Shown: piece by piece, positions 43,520 through 49,583 of the stretch
Numbering within the stretch: the first letter of the stretch is position 1
Layout of the letters: every line of letters begins with the position of its first letter
Assembly: GCF_032818155.1 (NCBI RefSeq)
Contig: NZ_CP102589.1
Location: 2,590,001-2,654,000 of the forward strand
DNA from: Niallia taxi
Lineage (GTDB): Bacteria; Bacillota; Bacilli; Bacillales; Cytobacillaceae
Direction: 5' to 3'
Length of the DNA: 64,000 bases
Notes under the pieces: generated by a model
The model's database searches: none
Seen by the model: the letters and a program-made list of their open reading frames with translations, nothing else
What the model was told of the DNA's origin: nothing
Position numbers and translations under genes: made by a program

Positions 43520-43612
43520 AAATTGAACCTCATCTCTAATATTGTAAATGCATTAATATATTACCATTTTCACAGGAAATTGTAATTACTTTCCTTACAA
43601 TATTTTTCTATA

Positions 43613-44053
43613 TTATATTACATTACCAATTTCCTTCAATACATTCAATATCAATGGACTAACCTGAATCAACACATACCCTAATCCAGCCCTTGTAATC
43701 TGAGACCAAGCCTTATCAGCCTTATCAAACATGAAGTAAAAACAAGAACCTACTATTATTACTGAAGCAACTGGAAAGGACAATGCAACAAGTACATCTA
43801 AAATGGGATCTAAAATATGAGCTAATGCGGATATTGTTTGTTCGCCCATCCATTCACCTGCTCCTACGGGTATTGCTTCGGTTGAAGGTGACGCAGCGAA
43901 TGCAGGTTTAGCCATAAATAACGGTATTACTATTGATGTCCCTACACGTTTCATTATCTTTAAAACTTTTCTTTTTTCCGTTTTTGGAAATAAGTTTTCT
44001 TTCTTCTCCTTATAACTTCCACTCATGAACTCATTAAATGCGATAGCTTGCAT
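43613..44053 (-). CDS. Small signal-anchored membrane protein (TrbC/VirB2-pilin-like topology)
   Basis: A 146-residue protein. A basic cytoplasmic leader (residues 1-45) precedes a hydrophobic segment ending AKPAFAA, which looks like a signal-peptide cleavage region. The mature part has two membrane segments (LDVLVALSFPVASVIIVGSC and GLGYVLIQVSPLILNVL) separated by a short polar loop (DKADKAWSQIT). This long-leader, two-helix plan resembles TrbC/VirB2 pilins, but the similarity is in topology only. GGGAGAG precedes the ATG at 44053. It is third in line after the FtsK and Replic_Relax genes and probably works with them. Confidence 0.55.
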   Translation of the reverse strand: MQAIAFNEFMSGSYKEKKENLFPKTEKRKVLKIMKRVGTSIVIPLFMAKPAFAASPSTEAIPVGAGEWMGEQTISALAHILDPILDVLVALSFPVASVIIVGSCFYFMFDKADKAWSQITRAGLGYVLIQVSPLILNVLKEIGNVI

Positions 44054-44122
44054 ATTAATCTCTCCCTCATAGTTGTTATAAAACCTTGTTGAGCAAACAT
44101 TATCCTGTATGGTAATCAACGA

Positions 44123-44734
44123 TCAAATAAAATCAGCAACAGTAAACACCTGTATATTTAAACCTTTGTGAAGTTCAATCAATTCTTTCCTTCTATGTTC
44201 TGTAGTGGTAATCCATATGAAGTGTGGAGCCATCATTCCAAAAGAATTACGCTGTCTTAATATCCGATACTTTTCAATTTTCTTTTCATTCCGTTTCATT
44301 GTCTGAGTATTATCAACTTCTACAATACAATGAGCATCACCTTTCATGAAAACAGCATCTGCAACACATTTAATTTCTTCCTTACCAGATACACTTTTAC
44401 TAATTATTCTTCGTTCATTCAGCCATGTTTTAGGGCATCTGAAAGCAATATACAAATGATTCCTCATGATATAATGCTGAACGTTACCTGTACGCTTTCT
44501 CACCTTATTACAGTCAACTAATTCCCTGCCCTTTGCATTTAAGTAATAAATGTATTCTCCATCCTTGATAACATTTAAGTACTCTTCCATCTGCTTTAGT
44601 ACTCGTTGAGCATTCCTGTCACTCTTTAAATCATGTATTCTCTGAATCTGACTCCTAGTTAGAAAGTCCAGCATCTTCAAAGATCGTAATATACTTTCCT
44701 GTCGATTCATCTTCTCCAGTTGTTTTTGATTCAT
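44123..44734 (-). CDS. Replication-relaxation family protein (Replic_Relax)
   Basis: A 203-residue cytoplasmic protein. The N-terminus is a winged-helix-like region (ILRSLKMLDFLTRSQIQRI, with RNAQRVLKQMEEYL), followed by HYIMRNHLYIAF and a nuclease-like fold containing DAVFMKGDAHCIVEVDNTQ, the hallmark of Replic_Relax proteins found on phages and plasmids. The start at 44734 is supported by AAGGAG but lies 80 bases inside the end of the ftsK-like gene, so the two are tightly linked. The molecular activity of the family is not established. A role in DNA processing for replication or transfer is inferred. Confidence 0.75.
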   Translation of the reverse strand: MNQKQLEKMNRQESILRSLKMLDFLTRSQIQRIHDLKSDRNAQRVLKQMEEYLNVIKDGEYIYYLNAKGRELVDCNKVRKRTGNVQHYIMRNHLYIAFRCPKTWLNERRIISKSVSGKEEIKCVADAVFMKGDAHCIVEVDNTQTMKRNEKKIEKYRILRQRNSFGMMAPHFIWITTTEHRRKELIELHKGLNIQVFTVADFI

Positions 44735-45971
44735 CTATGATTTCACTCCTTGATTTGAAGTTAATCGTAATATGTGGCTTTATTATGGTGTCAATGAATG
44801 AATTGTCTATATATGGTGACTGTACAATCCTTTCTTGGTCAGATTGATAAATTCCCCTACCTGGTATACCAACAGGTAAATCTTCAGCACCATTCTTATC
44901 TAATACAACTCCACTTTGAGTTGCCGTTTTTAATTTAAAACATAATGCGGCACTGGTATTTGCCTTAACTTGACTAGGAAAGACCGATGCTAAAGGATAC
45001 TGTGTGCAAAATATTAAACGGAATCCAAGTCCTGCACCTATTCTTGCGATTTCTCCAACCAGATACTGTGCTCTGTCTCTTTGAACAGAATCAAATCCTG
45101 TTATTTCAGCTCCTTCATCAACTATTACCACATGGCGCTCTTTCCAGTTTGCTTCTTTAATGTCTTCCCAACCATTTCTTAAAAATAACTCCTGTCGTCT
45201 TATCAATTCCTTTTCCAATGCTTCAAGAGTTTCTAATGTTTCATTTGCATTTTTAGCTAAGGATTTGACTTGTTTGCAATTTCTATATCTCGCAAAGGAC
45301 AACCCGCCTTTTAAATCCACTAAACTTAGGCTTAAATTATCTGGTTCATTATGAATTAAAGTTGTTACTACATTCTTTAGAAATACTGTCTTTCCATAGC
45401 GTGTCATTCCGGCAACAAGTAATATTGGCATCTTTTCAAAATCGTGTTTAATGAATTCCTTATGTGTAAATCCTATAGGTACTTCCCAATTCTTCACCCT
45501 TTTTAATATGGATTTATCGTAATCAACTCTATCCGCTATTCCGTGGTCAAACACTCTCATGCGTAACATTCCGTCATATTCCATTTCCAATTCTTTTTTT
45601 AAATCCATTCTATAATCCAAAATGTCCTTTATTTGTTTGGACAAAGTCTTATCAAATTTAAGTCCCTTGAATCTTTGTAATTCAATTTGTCTTTTGCTTT
45701 TATTATTAAGTCCATCCTTAAACACACTATAAGCCTTTTGGAAATCCTCAAATCCTAAACCATATGGAACTTTGAAAACATACTCAGTGTAATTGAACTC
45801 TTTATTTCTAGTTCGTCTGTAAATCCTAAGTTTTTCATCATCTTTGTACAATCCTACTCGATCAGCAATCAATAAAATCTTTTTAGTTTCATTAATCGAA
45901 TTTGTTTTGTAATAATGACCTGCACCGGCTAAACACAGCATGATACTTGATGTTAATATCTCGAATAACAT
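44655..45971 (-). CDS. FtsK/SpoIIIE-type DNA translocase
   Basis: A 438-residue ATPase. An N-terminal hydrophobic stretch (LFEILTSSIMLCLAGAGHYY) may anchor it weakly. The motor domain has Walker A GMTRYGKTVFLK, Walker B RHVVIVDEGAEI, and downstream RIGAGLGFRLIFCTQYPLAS typical of FtsK/TraB-type pumps. It lacks the four TM helices and gamma domain of chromosomal FtsK. Comparable proteins occur on Bacillus phages and on elements that conjugate double-stranded DNA. It heads the leftward cassette with Replic_Relax and the pilin-like protein, divergently from the XRE gene. Confidence 0.82.
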   Translation of the reverse strand: MLFEILTSSIMLCLAGAGHYYKTNSINETKKILLIADRVGLYKDDEKLRIYRRTRNKEFNYTEYVFKVPYGLGFEDFQKAYSVFKDGLNNKSKRQIELQRFKGLKFDKTLSKQIKDILDYRMDLKKELEMEYDGMLRMRVFDHGIADRVDYDKSILKRVKNWEVPIGFTHKEFIKHDFEKMPILLVAGMTRYGKTVFLKNVVTTLIHNEPDNLSLSLVDLKGGLSFARYRNCKQVKSLAKNANETLETLEALEKELIRRQELFLRNGWEDIKEANWKERHVVIVDEGAEITGFDSVQRDRAQYLVGEIARIGAGLGFRLIFCTQYPLASVFPSQVKANTSAALCFKLKTATQSGVVLDKNGAEDLPVGIPGRGIYQSDQERIVQSPYIDNSFIDTIIKPHITINFKSRSEIIDESKTTGEDESTGKYITIFEDAGLSN

Positions 45972-45990
45972 TTCCCCACTCTCCCTCTGA

Positions 45991-46006
45991 TATCACCTAA
46001 GTGATA
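45991..46006. promoter_or_regulatory. Palindrome upstream of the ftsK-like gene
   Basis: TATCACCTAAGTGATA is an inverted repeat (TATCAC / GTGATA) 20 bases before the ftsK-like start. It is a candidate operator for the divergently encoded XRE protein. Confidence 0.4.
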
Positions 46007-46183
46007 GTTGTAGTTGAGACGAATTTTGAAACGAAATCTAATAGTTTGTTATAACAGCATTATTGCAAGTACTTCATTGTTCGTAGGTCTGTTTTGTAAA
46101 CGAAATGTGATGCGAATTGTAGAGTGTATTAGGGAACGACAGAAAACTTGCCTGTCTCTTAACATTTATTTTAACTTTTGTGA

Positions 46184-46207
46184 TAAAATAAGTTAAAAGG
46201 TATTAAC
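46184..46207 (+). promoter_or_regulatory. Promoter and candidate autorepression operator of the XRE gene
   Basis: An extended -10 (TGATAAAAT, with TAAAAT at 46184-46189) is followed directly by the inverted repeat GTTAAAAGGTATTAAC (46192-46207), which would cover the start point, 36 bases before the XRE ATG. Confidence 0.45.
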
Positions 46208-46242
46208 ATCAATGTGTAGAATGTAATATATGGGTGAATATA

Positions 46243-46455
46243 ATGTTTAAAAATAGAATAGGATATTGGGCTGATAAAAAAGGAGTTAAACATAAATTTT
46301 TGGCGAATGAGTGTTCAGTAACAATACAGACATTTTCACGGTGGGTTAATAATAAAAATCAACCTGATTTGAGACAATCCTTTATTATCGCTCGTATATT
46401 AAATATCTCATTAGATAAATTGGGGGAAATTGAAACTAATGAAGATGAAGAATAA
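46243..46455 (+). CDS. XRE/Cro-family helix-turn-helix regulator
   Basis: A 70-residue DNA-binding protein made of a single HTH_3 domain: FKNRIGYWADKKGVKHKFLA, recognition helix VTIQTFSRWVNNKNQPDL, and ARILNISLDKLGEIE. The ATG at 46243 follows GGGTGA. A GTG three codons earlier overlaps that site. It stands divergent from the ftsK-like gene, with inverted repeats in between, as expected for a local repressor. Its size is Cro/Xre-like, without a cleavage domain. It may control the cassette rather than the whole prophage, since the main lysogeny region is probably outside the window. Confidence 0.8.
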   Translation: MFKNRIGYWADKKGVKHKFLANECSVTIQTFSRWVNNKNQPDLRQSFIIARILNISLDKLGEIETNEDEE

Positions 46456-46490
46456 CAGATTAATACGCTGTATACGAGAGGATAACTAAC

Positions 46491-47075
46491 ATGAAACAAG
46501 AAATTATTACAACAATAAAGAATTTTTTACCTATTGCAGGTGTTTTATTGGGTTTTTTACTTGCAACAACTAAAGATTGGATTACAGATAAACCAAAAGT
46601 TAAGTTAAATTTAAAAGGAGGAAAAATTAACTACTTTAAAATGATTGAAGACGTTAAAATTTATGTGCATGAAGATGAAGCTGAATTCTTATTAATTGAT
46701 CTTAAAGTTGATATTTATAACTATGGTAAAGGAAATACCGCAATTAAAGATGTCGTTATTGACATTAAAAGGGGAGAAAGAGTATTAGCTCTCCAACCAG
46801 AGATGCACATAAATAACAATAATAATGAGGATTATTCCTTTACTCTAGACAGCTCAAGTATAGTCACTATGAACCTTAAGTTAGTTGTTGATAGGCAAGA
46901 AGAGAATCGTGAATACATTTTTGAAGACTCCCCTATAAAATGGGACGGAAAAGATAGGCTGCTCTTTAATGTCCTTGCTACTGATATAAAGAATAAAGAG
47001 CACAAATTGAAAGTAGAACCCGCTTACGTATTAGGTGCGATTGAAGGTAAAACAGAAATCGCTGTAGAAAACTAA
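46491..47075 (+). CDS. Single-pass membrane-anchored protein, unknown
   Basis: A 194-residue protein with an N-terminal membrane segment (FLPIAGVLLGFLLATT) and a beta-rich soluble domain: AEFLLIDLKVDIYNYGKGNTA, with NYGKGNT recalling Ig-like or sandwich folds, then VTMNLKLVVDRQEENREYIF. AGAGGAT precedes the ATG. It follows the XRE gene by 35 bases in the same direction. No family is recognised. This domain plan (TM plus sandwich) is common among phage-encoded exclusion and toxin-partner proteins, but that is only suggestive. Confidence 0.55.
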   Translation: MKQEIITTIKNFLPIAGVLLGFLLATTKDWITDKPKVKLNLKGGKINYFKMIEDVKIYVHEDEAEFLLIDLKVDIYNYGKGNTAIKDVVIDIKRGERVLALQPEMHINNNNNEDYSFTLDSSSIVTMNLKLVVDRQEENREYIFEDSPIKWDGKDRLLFNVLATDIKNKEHKLKVEPAYVLGAIEGKTEIAVEN

Positions 47076-47088
47076 AAATTAGCCCTAC

Positions 47089-47118
47089 TTGAAAAAAGAA
47101 CGTATGTTCCTGTATATT
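47089..47118 (+). promoter_or_regulatory. SOS-type promoter with LexA box
   Basis: TTGAAA (47089-47094) and TATATT (47113-47118) are 18 bp apart. The spacer contains AGAACGTATGTTCC (47097-47110), matching the Bacillus LexA/DinR consensus CGAACRNRYGTTYC at 13 of 14 positions. The next start codon is at 47149. Confidence 0.75.
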
Positions 47119-47148
47119 TTAGTTATAGAAATTAAAGAAGGATTTAAT

Positions 47149-47511
47149 ATGACTAAAATTAATTATAAAGATCGTCTACTCATGGAAAAAGCAATTTACT
47201 ATCCCCTCTTGCTCTCTGTGTTAGAGTACGATCGCAAAGTAACGGAAGTATCAAATTTTAAAATTAAAACTGTTTATTTAAACTTAATAGAAAATACTAT
47301 GAACCTTGTACAAAGAGAGCTTAAAAAAGTAAATGACCAACTTAGAAAAGGCAACATGAAGGTTCAAAGAGAATTGAATGATGGGTTGTTTACAGAGTAT
47401 AATTTCTATCACAAGGGTTACTTTGAGGTTCATCGATATTACAATGCGAATTTAAGAAATAATACAGAAAGGCTACTTGGTGAATTTTTACATAAAGGAA
47501 GGGAATCATGA
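47149..47511 (+). CDS. Hypothetical phage protein, SOS-controlled
   Basis: A 120-residue soluble, mainly helical protein: INYKDRLLMEKAIYYPLLLS, LIENTMNLVQRELKKVNDQL, then HKGYFEVHRYYNANLRNNTE. The ATG at 47149 follows GAAGGA. An in-frame upstream start lies inside the promoter. It is first in a two-gene unit behind the LexA box and overlaps the excisionase-like gene by four bases. No family is recognised. Co-expression with a HTH protein on DNA damage suggests a part in prophage induction. Confidence 0.6.
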   Translation: MTKINYKDRLLMEKAIYYPLLLSVLEYDRKVTEVSNFKIKTVYLNLIENTMNLVQRELKKVNDQLRKGNMKVQRELNDGLFTEYNFYHKGYFEVHRYYNANLRNNTERLLGEFLHKGRES

Positions 47512-47735
47512 AAGAGAATACACCCAGAAAAAAAGAGTTACTATCTGTAAAAGAAATTAAGGAAATTACAGGACTAGGAAGAGAAAAAGCATATGAACTA
47601 ATGTATTCAGGCGAATTCACAGTTTATAAATTTGGAAATAAGTTTATGGCTTTAGAAAAGGATTTTTATGCGTGGTTATTTAATGAGAAAAAGAAGACAA
47701 GTAGGTATTTATTTAAAACAAAGGGACTCAAGTAG
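47508..47735 (+). CDS. Excisionase-like HTH protein (HTH_17 family)
   Basis: A 75-residue protein with a winged/MerR-like HTH_17 domain: LLSVKEIKEITGLGREKAYE, LMYSGEFTVYKFGNKF, and ALEKDFYAWLFNEK. Such proteins act as recombination directionality factors or small regulators. Its ATG overlaps the previous stop (ATGA), so it shares the LexA-controlled promoter, which fits an excisionase induced by SOS. The stop codon lies in the loop of a small hairpin, GGGACTC / GAGTCCC (47724-47742). No integrase is visible nearby to confirm the role. Confidence 0.7.
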   Translation: MKENTPRKKELLSVKEIKEITGLGREKAYELMYSGEFTVYKFGNKFMALEKDFYAWLFNEKKKTSRYLFKTKGLK

Positions 47736-47902
47736 AGTCCCACAGAAGCAAAACGTGCAATCACCGCACTTGAGAATAATATAGCACACTTCATAGTACA
47801 AGGGAATAACCCCTGTTATTTTTGTCTTTTTTGTCGAATAACTCATGCATTCAAGAGATTAACTGTATGATAAAAGTAACATAGATTAATAGGAGTGATA
47901 CT

Positions 47903-48409
47903 ATGAAATTTTGTCCAGAATGTGGCACAAAAGCAGAAGGAATGAAGTTTTGCCCTGAGTGCGGTTATAAATTAGGGGAAGTTGCAGCAGCTATAGAAAC
48001 AACAACTGCGCCAGTTGAGCTAAATAAAGAAGAAACTTTATTATTAACATTTCAAACGCATATGTTCGGAATGGAAAATAAAAAAGGTATGTTAGGAAAG
48101 TTTGAAATATCTATTCCTCAGTATAATTATGAGCTTACTACAGAGCGTTTGTTGATAAATAAAGTAGGAGTAATCTCCACAAAAAAAGATGAAATTGAAC
48201 TGTACAAGATTAAAGATGTAACAGTGAAACAAGGTATGAAAGAGAAGCTTGGAGGTTTTGGAGATATTGAAATACAAAGTTCCGATACTTCACATCCTAC
48301 CTACACAATCAAGCGAATTAAAGATCCCAACAACGTGAAAGAAACAATTCGCTGTGCTGTTAGAGAAATTAAGAATAAGATGAACATTAGCTATAAAGAA
48401 GAAATTTAA
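47903..48409 (+). CDS. Zinc-ribbon plus PH-like domain protein
   Basis: A 168-residue protein. The N-terminus holds a compact zinc ribbon with two CPEC pairs (MKFCPECGTKAE and KFCPECGYKLGE). After a linker, residues about 45-165 form a bacterial PH-like domain: YELTTERLLINKVGVISTKK, IELYKIKDVTVKQG, and GDIEIQSSDTSHPTYTI. Such proteins often occur in prophages of this family and may bind membranes or partners. TAGGAGTGA precedes the ATG. It converges on the endolysin, with a shared terminator. Confidence 0.72.
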   Translation: MKFCPECGTKAEGMKFCPECGYKLGEVAAAIETTTAPVELNKEETLLLTFQTHMFGMENKKGMLGKFEISIPQYNYELTTERLLINKVGVISTKKDEIELYKIKDVTVKQGMKEKLGGFGDIEIQSSDTSHPTYTIKRIKDPNNVKETIRCAVREIKNKMNISYKEEI

Positions 48410-48435
48410 CTATCGTGAAATTCAAGACGGTTAAA

Positions 48436-48470
48436 AGCCCAACTCAAAATTGAATTGGGCTATTTTTTTT
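48436..48470. terminator. Bidirectional terminator between PH protein and endolysin genes
   Basis: AGCCCAA-TCAA / TTGA-TTGGGCT stem followed by ATTTTTTTTTATT. This ends the phage late transcript on the minus strand and the accessory gene on the plus strand. Confidence 0.75.
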
Positions 48471-48472
48471 TA

Positions 48473-49186
48473 TTACTTATTCAATTGTTTTAACATTGCA
48501 GCACGAGTATTCTTACCGTAAATCCCATCAACAGGGTTACAATGAACACTTTGGAATCGCCTCAAAGCATCCTCAGTCTTAGCACCCCAGATACCATCAG
48601 CAGTCCCACATTTGAAGTAGAGTTTGTTCAATGCTTCCTGGATTTGTTTAACTGCTGTTCCTTTGCTTCCTTTTTTGTATGTACCAGTTGGTAATGTATA
48701 CGTAGTCTTTTTTGTTTCTGTTTTTGTCTCAGTCTTTACTGTTGTAGCTTTCTTAGTAACTAGGGTAATTTTATTACCTTTAGTTTTGAAAGTATCAGTT
48801 CCATAACCTTTATAAGCATACTCCAGATGTGGTTTATCAACAAAACTAGACCAATCTCCACCCCATTCAAAACCAAGCTTCTTAGCGTATGAAATTGCCT
48901 TCTTAGCTTCTGCAGAACCATAACCATTCCATAATGTTGTTTTACCGTCCACAGGTACGAAATCTAAAGCTTGACCAACAATATGATAAGACTTCATTGT
49001 TTGAGAAGCACCTTTAGCAAAATTTGCTTTCTGAGTTGCTTCAGAACGAATAGTTTCATAGATCAATATGTCAATCTTATTTTCAATAAGGTATTGATAC
49101 CATTCAATGGCTTTATCCTTTGTGTTGTCTCCAAGTTGGGCAATGTTCTCCAAGTTTCTTTCATGATATGTAGGTGTGAAATCCAT
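48473..49186 (-). CDS. Phage endolysin: M15 L-alanyl-D-glutamate peptidase with peptidoglycan-binding domain
   Basis: A 237-residue lysis enzyme without a signal peptide, so it depends on the holin for release. The M15 peptidase domain (about 1-130) has SYHIVGQALDFV (zinc His and Asp) and LGFEWGGDWSSFVDKPHLEY (acid and third ligand). A Thr/Lys-rich linker follows, then a PG_binding_1 domain (about 165-235) with GSKGTAVKQIQEALN, DGIWGAKTEDALRRFQ and DGIYGKNTRAAML. GGAGATG lies upstream of the ATG. It resembles the Listeria Ply500 type and the host CwlK in its catalytic domain. Last gene of the late operon. Confidence 0.92.
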   Translation of the reverse strand: MDFTPTYHERNLENIAQLGDNTKDKAIEWYQYLIENKIDILIYETIRSEATQKANFAKGASQTMKSYHIVGQALDFVPVDGKTTLWNGYGSAEAKKAISYAKKLGFEWGGDWSSFVDKPHLEYAYKGYGTDTFKTKGNKITLVTKKATTVKTETKTETKKTTYTLPTGTYKKGSKGTAVKQIQEALNKLYFKCGTADGIWGAKTEDALRRFQSVHCNPVDGIYGKNTRAAMLKQLNK

Positions 49187-49207
49187 TATTAAACATCTCC
49201 TTTTAAA

Positions 49208-49522
49208 TTAGTTTGCTTTCTTACTGGCTTTTTCAAGGTTTCCTACACGCTCGTCAATGTTAATCATGTGATCCTGAATTGTCACAAGTGTTTTAGCTGT
49301 TTCCTCTTGAGCTTTATTTGAACGTTCTAGATGTCTCATCAACTTATCTTCACGTACTTTAGCCTCTGCCTTTGACTCATCATGCATCGAAAAGATTCTT
49401 TCTTCCCTAGATGTGTTTTGCTTGTACATTTCTCTAATGACATAGCCACCAAGTAAAATAAACAATATCGTCCACACGAACTGCGAACTTGCAATATCTG
49501 TGGTGATTTGAACAAAATCCAT
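49208..49522 (-). CDS. BhlA/UviB-family holin-like protein
   Basis: A 104-residue protein with one N-terminal membrane segment (FVWTILFILLGGYVIREMY) and a long charged helical tail (ERSNKAQEETAKTLVTIQDH and INIDERVGNLEKASKKAN), the architecture of BhlA holins and UviB. It would form membrane lesions that let the endolysin, encoded 21 bases downstream, reach the wall. A GGAGG site precedes the ATG. Confidence 0.85.
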   Translation of the reverse strand: MDFVQITTDIASSQFVWTILFILLGGYVIREMYKQNTSREERIFSMHDESKAEAKVREDKLMRHLERSNKAQEETAKTLVTIQDHMINIDERVGNLEKASKKAN

Positions 49523-49546
49523 TTTAATTCCACCTCCTTGTGCAAA

Positions 49547-49572
49547 TAAAAAAGAGCCCTATAAAGGACTCT
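49547..49572 (-). terminator. Terminator between tail-fibre and holin genes
   Basis: AGAGCCC / GGACTCT stem with one mismatch and a 6-base loop. The A run on the left supplies a minus-strand U tract. The lysis genes may therefore be partly uncoupled from the tail genes. Confidence 0.55.
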
Positions 49573-49583
49573 GAAATTAAATC

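Noticed and set aside
46014..46196. Plus-strand 60-codon frame before the XRE gene
   Set aside because: TTG start without a Shine-Dalgarno sequence, odd composition, and it overlaps the divergent promoter region.
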